Positions 33,332-45,951 of a stretch of 64,000 nt of DNA are shown here, one piece after another (the first letter of the stretch is position 1; the number at the start of each line of letters is the position of its first letter). Source of the DNA: Chryseobacterium sp. 18061 (GTDB taxonomy: Bacteria > Pseudomonadota > Gammaproteobacteria > Enterobacterales > Enterobacteriaceae); the NCBI GenBank assembly GCA_902706205.1, contig CACSKA010000010.1, positions 62,001 through 126,000 of the forward strand, given 5' to 3'. The notes beneath the pieces were generated by a model. It was not told the DNA's origin, searched no databases, and worked only from the letters and a program-made list of their open reading frames with translations. A program made the position numbers and the translations under genes.

Positions 33332-33340
33332 GAGGCTGGC

Positions 33341-33799
33341 ATGTTCCGTGGAGCTACGTTAGTCAATCTCGACAGTAAGGGGCGTTTAGCCGTCCCAACC
33401 CGATACCGGGATTTACTGCTTGAGAACGCTGCTGGTCAATTGGTTTGCACCATTGACATCCATCACCCATGCCTGCTGCTTTACCCACTGCCCGAATGGG
33501 AAATCATCGAGCAAAAATTGTCGCGACTGTCGAGCATGAACCCCGCAGAACGCCGCGTACAGCGTCTGTTGCTGGGACATGCCAGCGAATGTCAAATGGA
33601 CAACGCCGGTCGTTTGCTGATTGCGCCGGTTTTACGGCAACACGCCGGACTGACCAAAGAAGTGATGCTGGTCGGACAGTTCAACAAGTTTGAACTGTGG
33701 GATGAAACGACTTGGTATCAACGGGTCAAGGAAGATATCGACGCTGAGCAGTCCGCCTCTGGAGAATTGTCGGAGCGGTTGCAGGATTTGTCCTTATAA
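33341..33799 (+). CDS. mraZ: Transcriptional regulator MraZ (152 aa)
   Basis: Forms a ring of double-SpoVT/AbrB-fold subunits and represses its own promoter, the head of the division and cell wall cluster. Two AbrB-like repeats are visible, each with a D-K/A-G-R-L core (DSKGRLAVP at 11-19 and DNAGRLLIA near 88-96). The ATG at MFRGATL has GGGGTGAGG upstream and gives the E. coli length; the longer open frame would run into the MraZ boxes. One base separates its stop from rsmH. Confidence 0.96.
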   Translation: MFRGATLVNLDSKGRLAVPTRYRDLLLENAAGQLVCTIDIHHPCLLLYPLPEWEIIEQKLSRLSSMNPAERRVQRLLLGHASECQMDNAGRLLIAPVLRQHAGLTKEVMLVGQFNKFELWDETTWYQRVKEDIDAEQSASGELSERLQDLSL

Positions 33800-33800
33800 A

Positions 33801-34742
33801 ATGATGGAAAATTTTAAACATACAACGGTACTGCTGGACGAGGCTGTAAACGGTCTGAACATTCGTCCTGACGGTATCTACATTGACGGCACTTTTGGTC
33901 GTGGTGGTCACTCACGCCTGATCCTTTCGCAACTGGGAGCGGAAGGGCAGTTGTTGGCTATCGACAGGGATCCAGAAGCTATCGCTGTGGCGAACGCCAT
34001 TGATGACTCCCGCTTTTCCATTGTGCATGGACCTTTTTCCGCACTTGCTGATTACGTTAGCGAGCGCGGTCTTACAGGCAAGATCGACGGCATTCTTCTC
34101 GATCTTGGTGTCTCTTCACCACAGCTTGACGATGCTGAACGCGGCTTCTCCTTCATGCGTGACGGACCGCTGGATATGCGTATGGATCCCTCGCGCGGTC
34201 AGTCAGCAGCCGAGTGGCTGCTGAACGCAGAAGAAGCAGATATCGCTTGGGTTATCAAAACCTTTGGCGAAGAGCGCTTTGGCAAACGTATTGCCCGCGC
34301 CATCGTTGAGCGTAATCGCATTGAGCCAATGACCCGCACCAAAGAACTGGCGGAAGTCATTGCCGCGGCAATGCCTGTGAAAGACAAATTCAAACATCCT
34401 GCGACCCGTACTTTCCAGGCGGTGCGCATCTGGGTGAACAGTGAACTTGAGGAGATAGAGCAGGCGCTAAAAAGCTCGCTCAGCGTGCTTGCCCCGGGTG
34501 GGCGGCTCTCCATCATCAGTTTCCACTCGCTGGAAGACCGCATTGTGAAACGCTTTATGCGTGAGCAAAGCCGTGGTCCGCAGGTTCCGGCAGGGCTACC
34601 GATGACCGAAGAGCAACTCATGAAACTGGGTGGCCGTTATCTGCGAGCACTAGGCAAGTTGATGCCGGGCGAACAAGAAGTGGCAGAGAATCCACGCGCT
34701 CGTAGTTCAGTGCTGCGTATTGCAGAGAGGACGAACGCATGA
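33801..34742 (+). CDS. rsmH: 16S rRNA m4C1402 methyltransferase RsmH (313 aa)
   Basis: N4-methylation of 16S rRNA C1402 (formerly MraW). SAM-binding [13 protein letters not shown] at about 30-42, [19 protein letters not shown] near 100-118 and the C-terminal [12 protein letters not shown]. The MMENFKHTT start one base after mraZ matches E. coli (313 aa). Its stop overlaps the ftsL start (ATGA). Confidence 0.97.
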   Translation: MMENFKHTTVLLDEAVNGLNIRPDGIYIDGTFGRGGHSRLILSQLGAEGQLLAIDRDPEAIAVANAIDDSRFSIVHGPFSALADYVSERGLTGKIDGILLDLGVSSPQLDDAERGFSFMRDGPLDMRMDPSRGQSAAEWLLNAEEADIAWVIKTFGEERFGKRIARAIVERNRIEPMTRTKELAEVIAAAMPVKDKFKHPATRTFQAVRIWVNSELEEIEQALKSSLSVLAPGGRLSIISFHSLEDRIVKRFMREQSRGPQVPAGLPMTEEQLMKLGGRYLRALGKLMPGEQEVAENPRARSSVLRIAERTNA

Positions 34743-35104
34743 TCAGCAGAGTGTCAGAAGCCCTAAGCAAAGTGAAAGGGTCGTTAGGAAGCAACGAGCG
34801 CCATGCCTTGCCTGGCGTGATCGGCGACGACCTTTTGCGGTTTGGGAAGCTGCCACTCTGCCTGTTCATTTGCATTATTTTGTCGGCAATAACGGTGGTC
34901 ACGACGGCGCACCATACCCGTCTGCTGACCGCACAACGTGAACAGCTGGTTCTGGAACGCGATGCTCTGGATATTGAGTGGCGTAACCTGATCCTTGAAG
35001 AGAATGCACTCGGCGACCATAGCCGGGTTGAGCGGATTGCCACGGAGAAGCTGCAAATGCAGCATGTCGATCCTTCCCAGGAAAACATCGTTGTACAAAA
35101 ATAA
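34739..35104 (+). CDS. ftsL: Cell division protein FtsL (121 aa)
   Basis: Bitopic divisome protein; with FtsB and FtsQ it activates septal synthesis by FtsWI. Short cytoplasmic N terminus (1-34), one transmembrane helix (about 35-57, [17 protein letters not shown]) and a periplasmic leucine-zipper-like coiled coil (about 60-105). Same length as E. coli. Starts four bases before the rsmH stop. Confidence 0.97.
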   Translation: MISRVSEALSKVKGSLGSNERHALPGVIGDDLLRFGKLPLCLFICIILSAITVVTTAHHTRLLTAQREQLVLERDALDIEWRNLILEENALGDHSRVERIATEKLQMQHVDPSQENIVVQK

Positions 35105-35119
35105 GGATTATCACGACGC

Positions 35120-36886
35120 ATGAAAGCAGCGGCAAAGACGCTTAAACCAAAACGTCAGGAAGCACAGGCCAACTTTATCAGTTGGCGTTTTGCGTTGCTT
35201 TGCGGCTGTATTTTGCTGGCGATGGCGTTCCTGCTGGGTCGTGTAGCATGGTTGCAGATAATCAACCCTGACATGCTGGTTCGTCAGGGCGATATGCGCT
35301 CCCTGCGTGTGCAGGAAGTCACTACCTCGCGCGGCCTGATAACCGACCGCTCTGGCCGCCCACTGGCGGTGAGCGTGCCGGTGAAGGCTATCTGGGCCGA
35401 TCCGAAAGAACTGCATGATGCAGGCGGCGTTAGCATCGATAACCGCTGGAAAGCATTGGCAGATGCGCTGAATATGCCGCTCGATCAGCTGGCTGCGCGC
35501 ATCAATACCAATCCGCGGATGCGCTTTATCTACCTGGCGCGTCAGGTCAACCCTGACATGGCCGACTACATCAAAAAGCTCAAGCTGCCAGGGATTCATT
35601 TACGTGAAGAATCTCGTCGTTACTATCCATCCGGAGAAGTAACCGCTCACCTCATCGGTTTTACTAACGTTGATAGCCAGGGCATTGAAGGCGTCGAAAA
35701 GAGCTTTGATAAATGGCTGACCGGCCAGTCGGGTGAGCGTATCGTGCGTAAAGACCGCTACGGTCGCGTGATTGAAGATATCTCCTCCACCGACAGTCAG
35801 GCCGCGCACAACCTGGCGCTGAGCATTGATGAACGCCTACAGGCTCTGGTTTATCGCGAACTGAATAACGCCGTGGCGTTTAACAAAGCGGAATCCGGTA
35901 GTGCGGTGCTGGTGGATGTCAGCACTGGCGAAGTGCTGGCGATGGCCAACAGCCCCTCCTATAACCCGAATAATCTGACCGGTACGCAGAAAGACATTAT
36001 GCGTAACCGCACCATTACTGACGTGTTCGAACCCGGTTCGACCATTAAACCGATGGTGGTGATGACCGCGCTTCAACGCGGTATCGTCAATGAAAATACT
36101 GTCCTGAACACCATTCCATACCGAATTAACGGCCACGAAATCAAAGACGTGGCGCGCTACAGTGAATTAACCCTGACCGGGGTACTACAGAAGTCGAGTA
36201 ACGTCGGTGTCTCCAAGCTGGCGTTAGCGATGCCGTCCTCAGCGTTAGTAGATACTTACTCACGCTTTGGATTGGGAAAAGCGACCAATTTGGGGTTGGT
36301 CGGAGAACGCAGTGGCTTATATCCTCAAAAACAACGGTGGTCTGACATAGAGAGGGCCACCTTCTCTTTCGGCTACGGGCTAATGGTAACACCGTTACAG
36401 TTAGCGCGAGTCTACGCAACGATTGGCAGCTACGGGATCTATCGTCCGCTGTCGATAACCAAAGTTGATCCCCCGGTTCCCGGTGAGCGTATCTTCCCGG
36501 AATCTATCGTTCGCACTGTGGTTCACATGATGGAAAGCGTGGCGCTGCCTGGCGGCGGCGGCGTGAAGGCGGCCATCAAAGGCTACCGCATCGCGATTAA
36601 AACCGGTACGGCGAAGAAAGTGGGTCCAGACGGTAAGTACATCAACAAATACATTGCTTATACCGCGGGCGTTGCGCCAGCCAGCCAGCCGCGTTTTGCG
36701 CTGGTGGTGGTGATTAACGATCCGCAGGCAGGGAAATACTACGGCGGTGCCGTTTCCGCACCGGTGTTCGGTGCCATCATGGGCGGCGTTCTGCGTACCA
36801 TGAACATTGAACCGGATGCGCTGGCAACGGGCGATAAAAGTGAATTTGTGACTGATAAAGGCGAGGGAACAGGTGGCAGATCGTAA
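35120..36886 (+). CDS. ftsI: Septal peptidoglycan transpeptidase FtsI/PBP3 (588 aa)
   Basis: Class B penicillin-binding protein that cross-links septal peptidoglycan with FtsW. One N-terminal membrane anchor (about 20-40), the PBP dimer domain, and the transpeptidase domain with SxxK active site in GSTIKP (serine near 307), SSN near 359 and KTGT near 494. Same length as E. coli. The 3' end overlaps murE by 14 bp. Confidence 0.97.
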   Translation: MKAAAKTLKPKRQEAQANFISWRFALLCGCILLAMAFLLGRVAWLQIINPDMLVRQGDMRSLRVQEVTTSRGLITDRSGRPLAVSVPVKAIWADPKELHDAGGVSIDNRWKALADALNMPLDQLAARINTNPRMRFIYLARQVNPDMADYIKKLKLPGIHLREESRRYYPSGEVTAHLIGFTNVDSQGIEGVEKSFDKWLTGQSGERIVRKDRYGRVIEDISSTDSQAAHNLALSIDERLQALVYRELNNAVAFNKAESGSAVLVDVSTGEVLAMANSPSYNPNNLTGTQKDIMRNRTITDVFEPGSTIKPMVVMTALQRGIVNENTVLNTIPYRINGHEIKDVARYSELTLTGVLQKSSNVGVSKLALAMPSSALVDTYSRFGLGKATNLGLVGERSGLYPQKQRWSDIERATFSFGYGLMVTPLQLARVYATIGSYGIYRPLSITKVDPPVPGERIFPESIVRTVVHMMESVALPGGGGVKAAIKGYRIAIKTGTAKKVGPDGKYINKYIAYTAGVAPASQPRFALVVVINDPQAGKYYGGAVSAPVFGAIMGGVLRTMNIEPDALATGDKSEFVTDKGEGTGGRS

Positions 36887-38360
36887 TTTGCGTGACCTTC
36901 TTGCTCCGTGGGTGCCAAATGCACCGGAGCGGACACTGCGAGAGATGACACTCGACAGCCGTGTGGCGGCGTCGGGCGACCTTTTTGTGGCTGTTTTAGG
37001 TCATCAGACGGACGGGCGTCGATATATCCCGCAGGCGATAGCGCAAGGTGTAGCTGCCATTATTGCTGAAGCAAAAGACGAAGCTGCGGATGGCGAAATC
37101 TGCGAAATGCACGGCGTGCCGGTTATCTATCTCAGTCAGCTTAACGAACGTTTGTCCGCCCTGGCGGGACGTTTTTATAACCAGCCTTCAGAACAATTGA
37201 GCCTGGTCGGCGTAACCGGGACCAACGGCAAAACCACCACCACACAGCTTCTGGCGCAATGGGCGCAGCTGCTCGGTGAAACCAGTGCCGTGATGGGCAC
37301 CGTGGGCAATGGCCTGCTGGATAAAGTCATTCCAACCGAAAATACCACCGGTTCTGCAGTCGACGTACAGCATGTGCTGTCTGGCCTGGCAGGGCAGGGC
37401 GCTTCATTTGCGGCGATGGAAGTTTCCTCTCATGGTCTGGTTCAGCATCGCGTATCGGCGCTGAAATTTGTCGCCTCGGTGTTTACCAACCTCAGTCGTG
37501 ATCATCTCGATTACCATGGCGATATGGAACATTACGAAGCGGCGAAGTGGATGCTTTATTCCACACACCATTTCGGTCAGGCGATTATTAATGCCGATGA
37601 CGAAGTGGGCCGTCGCTGGCTGGCAAAACTGCCGGACGCCGTCGCGGTATCGATGGAAGACCATATTAATCCGAACTGTCATGGCCGCTGGCTGAAAGCC
37701 ACTGCGGTGAACTACCACGACAGTGGGGCGACCATTCACTTCGACTCCAGCTGGGGCGAAGGCGAAATCGAAAGCCGCCTGATGGGCGCGTTTAACGTCA
37801 GCAATCTGCTGCTGGCCTTGGCGACTCTGCTGGCGCTGGATTACCCGCTGGCTGACCTGCTGAAATCTGCGGCGCGTTTGCAGCCAGTTTGCGGCCGTAT
37901 GGAAGTGTTCAGCGCACCAGGAAAACCGACCGTAGTGGTGGATTATGCTCACACGCCGGATGCGCTGGAAAAAGCACTCGAAGCCGCACGACTGCACTGT
38001 ACCGGTACACTGTGGTGCGTATTTGGCTGCGGCGGCGATCGCGACAAAGGTAAGCGTCCGCTGATGGGGGCCATTGCTGAACAGTTCGCGGATATCGCTG
38101 TGGTAACGGACGACAATCCCCGAACTGAAGAGCCGCGCGCCATCATCAACGATATTCTTAGCGGAATGCTCGATGCAGGCCGGACGAAAGTGATGGAGGG
38201 CCGCGCGGAAGCCGTGACTGCCACCATCATGCAGGCCAAAGAGAACGATGTAGTGCTGCTGGCCGGTAAAGGTCATGAAGACTACCAAATCGTTGGTAAT
38301 CGCCGTCTCGACTATTCCGACCGCGTCACCGCGGCGCGTTTGCTGGGAGTCGTCGCATGA
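36873..38360 (+). CDS. murE: UDP-MurNAc-Ala-Glu:meso-DAP ligase MurE (495 aa, GTG start)
   Basis: Adds meso-diaminopimelate to UDP-MurNAc-L-Ala-D-Glu. Mur ligase domains: N-terminal substrate domain, ATP-binding [10 protein letters not shown] near 115, and the DAP-specificity motif DNPR (in [11 protein letters not shown], about 413). The frame begins with GTG inside ftsI and gives [15 protein letters not shown] as in E. coli; same length. Its stop overlaps the murF ATG by four bases. Confidence 0.97.
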   Translation: MADRNLRDLLAPWVPNAPERTLREMTLDSRVAASGDLFVAVLGHQTDGRRYIPQAIAQGVAAIIAEAKDEAADGEICEMHGVPVIYLSQLNERLSALAGRFYNQPSEQLSLVGVTGTNGKTTTTQLLAQWAQLLGETSAVMGTVGNGLLDKVIPTENTTGSAVDVQHVLSGLAGQGASFAAMEVSSHGLVQHRVSALKFVASVFTNLSRDHLDYHGDMEHYEAAKWMLYSTHHFGQAIINADDEVGRRWLAKLPDAVAVSMEDHINPNCHGRWLKATAVNYHDSGATIHFDSSWGEGEIESRLMGAFNVSNLLLALATLLALDYPLADLLKSAARLQPVCGRMEVFSAPGKPTVVVDYAHTPDALEKALEAARLHCTGTLWCVFGCGGDRDKGKRPLMGAIAEQFADIAVVTDDNPRTEEPRAIINDILSGMLDAGRTKVMEGRAEAVTATIMQAKENDVVLLAGKGHEDYQIVGNRRLDYSDRVTAARLLGVVA

Positions 38361-39715
38361 TTCGCCTTCCGCTGAGCCAAATCGCTGAGATCCTCAACGG
38401 CGAGCTGTTGGGCCAGGACGCCATGATTGACGCCGTGACCACGGATACCCGCAAAATTACTGCGGGCTGCCTGTTTGTGGCCCTCAAAGGTGAGCGTTTC
38501 GATGCCCACGATTTTGCCGAACAAGCCACAGCCGCTGGCGCAGGTGCATTGCTGGTGAGCCGTAAACTGGACTGTAATTTACCGCAGGTAGTGGTGAAAG
38601 ACACCCGACTGGCTTTTGGCGAGCTGGCAGCCTGGGTGCGTCATCAGGTGCCAACGCGCGTTGTCGCATTAACCGGTTCTTCCGGTAAAACCTCGGTGAA
38701 AGAGATGGCGGCGTCCATTCTCAGCCAGTGCGGCAACACGCTGTACACCGCAGGAAATCTGAATAACGATATCGGCGTGCCGATGACGCTGCTGCGTCTG
38801 ACCAATGAACACGAATTTGCGGTAATAGAATTAGGCGCGAACCATCAGGGCGAAATAGCCTGGACCGTCGACCTGACGCGTCCGGAAGCCGCGCTGGTGA
38901 ATAACCTGGCTGCCGCGCATCTGGAAGGCTTCGGCTCTTTGGCGGGTGTTGCCAAAGCGAAAGGCGAAATCTACAGCGGCTTGCCGCTGAATGGCATCGC
39001 GATTATGAACGCCGACAATAACGACTGGCTGAACTGGCAGAGCGTAATTGGCGATCGCAAGGTGTGGCGCTTCTCACCGAATGCGGCGAACAGTGATTTC
39101 ACCGCCAACAACATTCACGTCACCAGCCATGGCACCGAATTCACGCTGCAGACTCCGGTCGGCAACGTCGACGTACTGCTACCGCTGCCGGGTCGCCACA
39201 ACATCGCCAATGCGCTGGCCGCAGCGGCGCTGACGATGGCGGTCGGTGCAGATTTAGCGGCAGTGAAAGCCGGTCTCGCCACGCTGAAAGCCGTGCCGGG
39301 CCGTCTGTTCCCAATTGAACTGGCCGAAAACCAGCTTCTGCTCGATGACTCCTACAATGCCAACGTTGGATCAATGACCGCGGCGGCACAGGTGCTATCT
39401 GAAATGCCTGGCTTCCGCGTGATGGTAGTTGGTGACATGGCAGAGCTCGGCGACGAAAGCGAAGCCTGTCATAACCAGGTGGGTGACGCGGCGAAAGCGG
39501 CGGGCATCGACTGCGTCATCAGCGTGGGTACCCTCAGTAAAACGATTAGCGACGCCAGCGGCGTTGGCGAGCATTTTGCCGACAAGCCAGCAGCGATTTC
39601 ACGTCTGAAAACGCTTATCGAAGAGCATCAGATTATTACCATTTTAGTGAAAGGTTCACGTAGCGCTGCCATGGAAGAGGTGGTTCGCGCTCTACAGGAG
39701 AACGGAACATGTTAG
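38357..39715 (+). CDS. murF: UDP-MurNAc-tripeptide:D-Ala-D-Ala ligase MurF (452 aa)
   Basis: Completes the cytoplasmic pentapeptide by adding D-alanyl-D-alanine. ATP-binding [10 protein letters not shown] near 107-116, and the Mur ligase C-terminal stretch with [11 protein letters not shown] near 330. Start overlaps the murE stop; stop overlaps mraY by seven bases. Same length as E. coli. Confidence 0.97.
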   Translation: MIRLPLSQIAEILNGELLGQDAMIDAVTTDTRKITAGCLFVALKGERFDAHDFAEQATAAGAGALLVSRKLDCNLPQVVVKDTRLAFGELAAWVRHQVPTRVVALTGSSGKTSVKEMAASILSQCGNTLYTAGNLNNDIGVPMTLLRLTNEHEFAVIELGANHQGEIAWTVDLTRPEAALVNNLAAAHLEGFGSLAGVAKAKGEIYSGLPLNGIAIMNADNNDWLNWQSVIGDRKVWRFSPNAANSDFTANNIHVTSHGTEFTLQTPVGNVDVLLPLPGRHNIANALAAAALTMAVGADLAAVKAGLATLKAVPGRLFPIELAENQLLLDDSYNANVGSMTAAAQVLSEMPGFRVMVVGDMAELGDESEACHNQVGDAAKAAGIDCVISVGTLSKTISDASGVGEHFADKPAAISRLKTLIEEHQIITILVKGSRSAAMEEVVRALQENGTC

Positions 39716-40791
39716 TTTGGCTGGCCGAACATTTGGTCAAGTATTACTCAGGCTTTAACGTCTTTTCCTATCTGACGTTTCGTGCCATCGTCAGCCTGCT
39801 GACCGCGCTGTTCATCTCCCTGTGGATGGGCCCGCGTATGATTGCCCGTCTGCAAAAATTAGCGTTTGGTCAGGTCGTACGTAACGACGGCCCGGAGTCG
39901 CATTTCAGTAAACGCGGCACGCCAACCATGGGCGGGATCATGATCCTGACCGCAATTGTGGTGTCTGTTCTGCTGTGGGCTTACCCATCTAACCCGTACG
40001 TCTGGTGCGTGCTGGTGGTGCTGGTGGGTTACGGAATCATCGGCTTCGTCGATGACTACCGCAAAGTGGTGCGTAAAGACACCAAAGGCCTGATTGCCCG
40101 CTGGAAATACTTCTGGATGTCGGTGATTGCACTGGGCGTGGCCTTCGCGCTGTACATGGTCGGAAAAGATACGCCAGCCACTGAGCTGGTTGTGCCGTTC
40201 TTTAAAGACGTCATGCCGCAGCTCGGCATCTTCTACATCGTGCTGGCTTACTTCGTGATTGTCGGCACCGGCAACGCGGTAAACCTGACGGACGGCCTCG
40301 ACGGCCTCGCGATCATGCCAACGGTCTTCGTGGCAGCGGGCTTCGCACTGGTGGCATGGGCTACCGGTAACATGAACTTTGCCAACTATTTACACATTCC
40401 GTATTTACGCCATGCCGGGGAGCTGGTGATCGTCTGTACGGCGATCGTCGGGGCCGGTTTAGGTTTCTTGTGGTTCAACACCTACCCGGCTCAGGTCTTC
40501 ATGGGCGATGTCGGCTCTCTGGCGCTGGGCGGCGCGCTTGGCATTATTGCCGTGCTGCTGCGTCAGGAATTCCTGCTGTTGATCATGGGCGGTGTGTTTG
40601 TGGTTGAAACCCTGTCGGTCATTTTGCAGGTTGGATCCTTCAAGCTGCGCGGTCAGCGCATCTTCCGTATGGCGCCAATTCATCACCACTATGAACTGAA
40701 AGGCTGGCCAGAACCGCGCGTGATTGTGCGATTCTGGATTATCTCGCTGATGCTGGTCCTGATTGGCCTGGCAACGCTGAAGGTACGTTAA
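39709..40791 (+). CDS. mraY: Phospho-MurNAc-pentapeptide translocase MraY (360 aa)
   Basis: Transfers phospho-MurNAc-pentapeptide to undecaprenyl phosphate, making lipid I. About ten membrane helices; catalytic and magnesium-binding segments GFVDDYRKV (about 112-120), [10 protein letters not shown] (about 192-201) and the [13 protein letters not shown] loop (about 322-334). Same length as E. coli. Stop abuts murD. Confidence 0.97.
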   Translation: MLVWLAEHLVKYYSGFNVFSYLTFRAIVSLLTALFISLWMGPRMIARLQKLAFGQVVRNDGPESHFSKRGTPTMGGIMILTAIVVSVLLWAYPSNPYVWCVLVVLVGYGIIGFVDDYRKVVRKDTKGLIARWKYFWMSVIALGVAFALYMVGKDTPATELVVPFFKDVMPQLGIFYIVLAYFVIVGTGNAVNLTDGLDGLAIMPTVFVAAGFALVAWATGNMNFANYLHIPYLRHAGELVIVCTAIVGAGLGFLWFNTYPAQVFMGDVGSLALGGALGIIAVLLRQEFLLLIMGGVFVVETLSVILQVGSFKLRGQRIFRMAPIHHHYELKGWPEPRVIVRFWIISLMLVLIGLATLKVR

Positions 40792-40793
40792 TG

Positions 40794-42110
40794 ATGACTG
40801 ATTACCAGGATAAAAATGTTGTCATCATCGGTCTGGGAATGACCGGGCTTTCCTGCGTCGATTTCTTCCTCGCGCAGGGTGTGACCCCGCGTGTGATGGA
40901 CACTCGCGCAACGCCTCCTGGTCTGGATAAGCTGCCAGAAGACGTCGAGCGTTTTGTCGGTGGCCTGAATGATGATTGGCTGCTGGCGGCGGATTTGATT
41001 GTCGCCAGTCCTGGTATGGCGCTGGCTCACCCTTCGCTGAGCGCGGCGGCAGACGCGGGCGTAGAAATTGTGGGTGACATCGAACTGTTCTGCCGTGAAG
41101 CGCAGGCGCCGATTATTGCCATTACTGGCTCGAATGGTAAAAGCACCGTCACCACATTGGTGGGTGAAATGGCGAAAGCTGCGGGTGTGAACGTCGGCGT
41201 GGGCGGCAACATTGGTCTGCCTGCGTTAATGCTGCTGGACGTTTCACGCGAGCTGTACGTGCTTGAGCTTTCCAGCTTCCAGCTGGAAACGACCTCCAGC
41301 CTGGAAGCGGTAGCCGCGACGATCCTCAACGTTACCGAAGATCATATGGATCGCTATCCGTTTGGCCTGCAGCAGTATCGCGCCGCCAAACTACGGGTCT
41401 ATGAAAATGCAAAAGCCTGTGTGGTGAACGCCGATGATGCGCTGACCATGCCGGTCCGCGGCGCCGATACGCGCTGCGTCAGTTTCGGCGTCAACATGGG
41501 TGACTATCACCTCAATCGCCAGCAAGGCGAAACCTGGCTGCGCGTAAAAGGCGAGAAAGTCCTGAACGTTCGCGAGATGAAATTGACGGGTCAGCACAAC
41601 TACAGCAACGCCCTGGCGGCGCTGGCTCTGGCGGATGCCGCTGGACTACCGCGTGCCAGCAGTCTGAAAGCGCTGACCACATTTACCGGTCTGGCGCACC
41701 GTTTCCAGTTAGCGCTGGAGCATAAGGGCGTGCGCTGGATTAACGATTCGAAAGCGACCAACGTTGGCAGCACCGAAGCTGCGCTGAACGGCTTACAGGT
41801 CGAAGGCACGCTGCATCTATTGCTGGGCGGCGACGGTAAATCTGCCGATTTCTCCCCGCTGAAGACTTGGCTGAAAGGCGACAACGTTCGTCTGTGGTGC
41901 TTTGGTCGCGATGGCGATGCGCTGGCGGAACTGCGTCCTGACGCTGCCGTTCGTACCGAAACAATGGAAGAAGCAATACATCTGATTGCTCCGCAACTGA
42001 AACACGGCGACATGGTCCTGCTCTCTCCGGCCTGTGCCAGCCTTGATCAGTTTAAGAATTTTGAACAGCGCGGGGATGTATTTACCCGCCTGGCGAAGGA
42101 GCTTGGTTAA
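40794..42110 (+). CDS. murD: UDP-MurNAc-L-Ala:D-Glu ligase MurD (438 aa)
   Basis: Adds D-glutamate to UDP-MurNAc-L-alanine. Rossmann N-terminal motif [12 protein letters not shown] (about 8-19), ATP loop [11 protein letters not shown] near 112, and the C-terminal [15 protein letters not shown] signature. Two consecutive ATGs occur: the second (40794) gives MTDYQDKN, 438 aa, and aligns with E. coli MADYQGKN; the first (40791) adds one methionine. AAGG lies upstream in the end of mraY. Stop overlaps the ftsW start by one base. Confidence 0.96.
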   Translation: MTDYQDKNVVIIGLGMTGLSCVDFFLAQGVTPRVMDTRATPPGLDKLPEDVERFVGGLNDDWLLAADLIVASPGMALAHPSLSAAADAGVEIVGDIELFCREAQAPIIAITGSNGKSTVTTLVGEMAKAAGVNVGVGGNIGLPALMLLDVSRELYVLELSSFQLETTSSLEAVAATILNVTEDHMDRYPFGLQQYRAAKLRVYENAKACVVNADDALTMPVRGADTRCVSFGVNMGDYHLNRQQGETWLRVKGEKVLNVREMKLTGQHNYSNALAALALADAAGLPRASSLKALTTFTGLAHRFQLALEHKGVRWINDSKATNVGSTEAALNGLQVEGTLHLLLGGDGKSADFSPLKTWLKGDNVRLWCFGRDGDALAELRPDAAVRTETMEEAIHLIAPQLKHGDMVLLSPACASLDQFKNFEQRGDVFTRLAKELG

Positions 42111-43354
42111 TGCGTTTATCTTTCCCACGCCTGAGAATGCCCCATATGCCGGGATCCGGAATTCTGGTATGGCTGTTTGCGGCATTAAAAGGTTGGGTGA
42201 TGGGCTCCCGGCAGCAGGATACCGACAGCCTGGTCATGTACGATCGTATGCTGCTGTGGCTGACTCTGGGCCTTGCAGCCGTCGGTTTTATTATGGTGAC
42301 CTCGGCGTCAATGCCAGTGGGTCAGCGTCTGGCGAACGATCCGTTTCTGTTCGCTAAACGTGATGGCTTGTACATCGTCCTTGCGTTCTGTCTGGGCCTG
42401 GTCACGCTGCGTTTGCCAATGGCATTCTGGCAGCGCCACAGTACCGCAATGCTGATAACGGCGATCGCGATGCTGTTGATTGTACTGGTTGTTGGTAGCT
42501 CGGTTAACGGTGCATCGCGCTGGATTGCCTTTGGCCCGCTGCGTATTCAGCCTGCGGAATTTACCAAGCTGTCGCTGTTCTGCTACATCGCTAACTACCT
42601 GGTGCGTAAAGGCGATGAGGTGCGAAACAACCTGCGCGGCTTCTTAAAGCCGATGGGCGTGATATTCGTGCTGGCGATCTTACTGTTGGCCCAGCCGGAC
42701 CTCGGTACCGTGGTGGTGCTGTTCGTGACGACCCTGGCGATGCTGTTCCTCGCGGGGGCTAAGCTCTGGCAGTTCATCGCGATTATCGGCATGGGGATGT
42801 CGGCGGTTGTCCTGCTGATCCTCGCCGAGCCGTACCGTATTCGCCGTGTAACCTCCTTCTGGAACCCATGGGAAGATCCGTTTGGCAGCGGCTATCAGCT
42901 GACGCAATCCCTGATGGCCTTTGGCCGCGGTGAGATGTGGGGGCAGGGCCTCGGCAACTCGGTACAGAAACTCGAGTATTTACCGGAAGCGCACACCGAT
43001 TTCATCTTCGCCATCATCGGCGAAGAACTGGGCTATATCGGTGTGGTCCTTGCTCTTTTAATGGTATTCTTCGTCGCTTTCCGCGCCATGTCCATTGGCC
43101 GCAAGGCGCTGGAGATGGATCAGCGTTTCTCAGGTTTCCTGGCGTGTTCGATTGGTGTGTGGTTCAGCTTCCAGGCGTTAGTAAACGTCGGTGCAGCGGC
43201 GGGTATGCTGCCAACCAAAGGTCTGACGCTGCCGCTTATCAGCTACGGTGGTTCCAGTCTGCTGATTATGTCGACGGCCATCATGTTCTTGTTACGCATT
43301 GATTATGAAACGCGTCTGGAAAAAGCGCAGGCGTTTACACGGGGTGTTCGATGA
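42110..43354 (+). CDS. ftsW: Septal glycosyltransferase FtsW (414 aa)
   Basis: SEDS-family polymerase that makes septal glycan strands from lipid II together with FtsI. Ten membrane helices; SEDS signatures [13 protein letters not shown] (near 250), [15 protein letters not shown] (near 297) and [11 protein letters not shown] (near 370). Same length as E. coli. Confidence 0.97.
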   Translation: MRLSFPRLRMPHMPGSGILVWLFAALKGWVMGSRQQDTDSLVMYDRMLLWLTLGLAAVGFIMVTSASMPVGQRLANDPFLFAKRDGLYIVLAFCLGLVTLRLPMAFWQRHSTAMLITAIAMLLIVLVVGSSVNGASRWIAFGPLRIQPAEFTKLSLFCYIANYLVRKGDEVRNNLRGFLKPMGVIFVLAILLLAQPDLGTVVVLFVTTLAMLFLAGAKLWQFIAIIGMGMSAVVLLILAEPYRIRRVTSFWNPWEDPFGSGYQLTQSLMAFGRGEMWGQGLGNSVQKLEYLPEAHTDFIFAIIGEELGYIGVVLALLMVFFVAFRAMSIGRKALEMDQRFSGFLACSIGVWFSFQALVNVGAAAGMLPTKGLTLPLISYGGSSLLIMSTAIMFLLRIDYETRLEKAQAFTRGVR

Positions 43355-44418
43355 GTGGTCAGGCTAAGCGGTTGATGGTGATGGCGGGCGGTACCGGTGG
43401 ACACGTGTTCCCTGGGCTGGCCGTTGCGCATCATCTGATGGATCAGGGCTGGCAGATTCGCTGGCTCGGTACCGCCGATCGTATGGAAGCGAGTTTAGTG
43501 CCGAAACACGGGATCGACATTGATTTCATTGAGATCTCCGGTTTGCGTGGAAAAGGTCTCAAGGCAATGCTTTTTGCGCCGATACGTATCTTCAACGCCT
43601 GGCGTCAGGCGCGCGCAATTATGCAGCGTTTTCAGCCAGATGTGGTACTAGGCATGGGCGGATATGTCTCAGGTCCGGGTGGTCTGGCGGCGTGGTCGCT
43701 GGGAATTCCTGTGGTGCTGCATGAGCAAAACGGCATTGCCGGACTGACCAACAAATGGTTGTCGAAAATTGCCAAAACTGTGATGCAGGCGTTTCCGGGG
43801 GCATTCCCGAACGCTGAAGTGGTAGGCAACCCGGTACGCACTGACGTGCTTGCACTTCCGCAGCCGGAACAGCGTCTGGCCGGGCGTGAAGGCGAAATTC
43901 GCGTATTGGTCGTTGGGGGCTCTCAGGGCGCTCGCGTATTGAATCTGACGATGCCGCAGGTCGCCGAAAAGCTGGGCGATAGTGTAACCATCTGGCATCA
44001 GAGTGGTAAAGGTGGGCAGCAGACCGTGGAGCAGGCGTACGCTGATGCCGGTCAGCCGCAGCACAAGGTCACCGAGTTTATTGACGATATGGCCGAAGCT
44101 TACGCCTGGGCCGATGTCGTGGTTTGCCGCTCCGGCGCGCTGACTGTGAGCGAAATTGCCGCCGCTGGGCTGCCTGCGATTTTTGTGCCGTTCCAGCACA
44201 AAGACAGACAGCAGTACTGGAATGCGCTGCCATTGGAAAAAGCAGGCGCCGCGAAGATTTTTGAGCAGCCGCAATTTACTGCGGATGCTGTTGCCCGCAC
44301 CCTTGCGGGCTGGGACAGAAAAACATTACTGGAAATGGCCGAGTGCGCACGTGCCGCCGCCATCCCGGATGCTACCGAGCGTGTAGCGCAAGCAGTAAGC
44401 CTGGCAGCTCAGGCTTAA
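43351..44418 (+). CDS. murG: Lipid II synthase MurG (355 aa)
   Basis: Peripheral inner-membrane glycosyltransferase that adds GlcNAc to lipid I. GT-B fold with the N-terminal loop [14 protein letters not shown] (11-24), [13 protein letters not shown] (about 100), and donor-binding [10 protein letters not shown] (about 190) and [13 protein letters not shown] (about 280). Same length as E. coli. Start overlaps ftsW by four bases; followed by a 57-bp gap holding a small hairpin. Confidence 0.97.
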   Translation: MSGQAKRLMVMAGGTGGHVFPGLAVAHHLMDQGWQIRWLGTADRMEASLVPKHGIDIDFIEISGLRGKGLKAMLFAPIRIFNAWRQARAIMQRFQPDVVLGMGGYVSGPGGLAAWSLGIPVVLHEQNGIAGLTNKWLSKIAKTVMQAFPGAFPNAEVVGNPVRTDVLALPQPEQRLAGREGEIRVLVVGGSQGARVLNLTMPQVAEKLGDSVTIWHQSGKGGQQTVEQAYADAGQPQHKVTEFIDDMAEAYAWADVVVCRSGALTVSEIAAAGLPAIFVPFQHKDRQQYWNALPLEKAGAAKIFEQPQFTADAVARTLAGWDRKTLLEMAECARAAAIPDATERVAQAVSLAAQA

Positions 44419-44475
44419 TCATCGCAGCGCCTTTTGCGCTGCACGAATTTTTAAGTAGTCGATGGCGTTTAGAGA

Positions 44476-45951
44476 ATGAATACACAACAACTGGCGAAAC
44501 TGCGTTCCATTGTGCCCGAGATGCGTCGCGTCCGGCACATTCACTTTGTTGGCATCGGCGGTGCTGGCATGGGCGGTATTGCCGAAGTGTTGGCTAACGA
44601 AGGGTATCAGATCAGTGGTTCGGACCTCGCGCCGAACCCGGTGACTCAGCAGCTGACGGCGCTGGGTGCCACGATTTATTTCAATCATCGTCCTGAAAAT
44701 GTGCGCGATGCGAGTGTGGTGGTGGTTTCAACGGCAATTTCTGCGGACAACCCGGAAATCGTTGCGGCGCATGAAGCGCGTATTCCTGTTATCCGCCGCG
44801 CAGAGATGCTGGCCGAGCTGATGCGTTTTCGCCACGGCATCGCCGTTGCCGGGACGCACGGTAAAACCACGACCACCGCGATGGTGTCGAGTATTTACGC
44901 CGAAGCTGGTCTGGATCCGACTTTCGTCAACGGTGGTCTGGTCAAAGCGGCGGGTGTGCATGCTCGCCTGGGCCACAGCCGTTACCTGATTGCGGAAGCG
45001 GATGAAAGCGATGCATCGTTCCTGCATTTGCAGCCAATGGTGTCGATTGTCACCAATATCGAAGCCGACCATATGGACACGTATCAGGGCGATTTCGAAA
45101 ATTTAAAGCAGACGTTTATTAATTTCCTGCATAACCTGCCGTTTTATGGACGTGCGGTGATGTGCGTTGATGACCCGGTTATCCGCGAGCTTCTGCCGCG
45201 CGTGGGTCGTCAGATTACAACGTATGGTTTTAGCGACGACGCTGACGTGCGCGTCGAAGATTACACACAGATTGGCGCGCAGGGGCACTTTACTCTGATT
45301 CGTCATGATAACGCGCCGCTGCATGTAACGTTGAACGCACCGGGTCGTCACAACGCCCTGAATGCGGCCGCAGCGGTGGCGGTCGCCACAGAAGAAGGCA
45401 TCGAAGACGACGCCATTCTGCGCGCGCTGGAAAGCTTCCAGGGTACAGGCCGTCGTTTCGATTTCCTTGGCGAGTATCCGCTGGAAGGCGTTAACGGTAA
45501 AAGCGGTACCGCTATGCTGGTGGACGACTACGGTCATCACCCAACGGAAGTGGATGCAACCATTAAAGCGGCTCGCGCGGGCTGGCCAGACAAAAATCTG
45601 GTTATGGTGTTCCAGCCACACCGTTATACGCGTACGCGTGATCTGTATGACGATTTTGCCAACGTGCTGACGGAAGTTGATGCGTTGCTGATGCTGGAGG
45701 TCTACGCGGCGGGTGAATCGCCGATTCCGGGAGCGGATAGCCGTTCTCTGTGTCGTACCATCCGCGGTCGCGGTAAAGTAGACCCCATTCTGGTGTCAGA
45801 TCCGGCGAAAGTCGCTGAAATTCTGGCCCCGGTCCTGACCGGTAACGACTTGATTTTGATACAAGGCGCGGGAAATATCGGCAAAATCGCGCGTAACTTA
45901 GCTGAAATCAAACTCAAGCCGCAAACTCAGGAGGAAGAGCGCCATGGCTGA
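44476..45951 (+). CDS. murC: UDP-N-acetylmuramate:L-alanine ligase MurC (491 aa)
   Basis: First amino-acid ligase of the pentapeptide pathway. N-terminal [14 protein letters not shown] (about 25-38), ATP loop [11 protein letters not shown] near 121-131 and the Mur C-terminal domain with [10 protein letters not shown] near 377. Same length as E. coli. The 3' end overlaps ddlB by eight bases. Confidence 0.97.
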   Translation: MNTQQLAKLRSIVPEMRRVRHIHFVGIGGAGMGGIAEVLANEGYQISGSDLAPNPVTQQLTALGATIYFNHRPENVRDASVVVVSTAISADNPEIVAAHEARIPVIRRAEMLAELMRFRHGIAVAGTHGKTTTTAMVSSIYAEAGLDPTFVNGGLVKAAGVHARLGHSRYLIAEADESDASFLHLQPMVSIVTNIEADHMDTYQGDFENLKQTFINFLHNLPFYGRAVMCVDDPVIRELLPRVGRQITTYGFSDDADVRVEDYTQIGAQGHFTLIRHDNAPLHVTLNAPGRHNALNAAAAVAVATEEGIEDDAILRALESFQGTGRRFDFLGEYPLEGVNGKSGTAMLVDDYGHHPTEVDATIKAARAGWPDKNLVMVFQPHRYTRTRDLYDDFANVLTEVDALLMLEVYAAGESPIPGADSRSLCRTIRGRGKVDPILVSDPAKVAEILAPVLTGNDLILIQGAGNIGKIARNLAEIKLKPQTQEEERHG

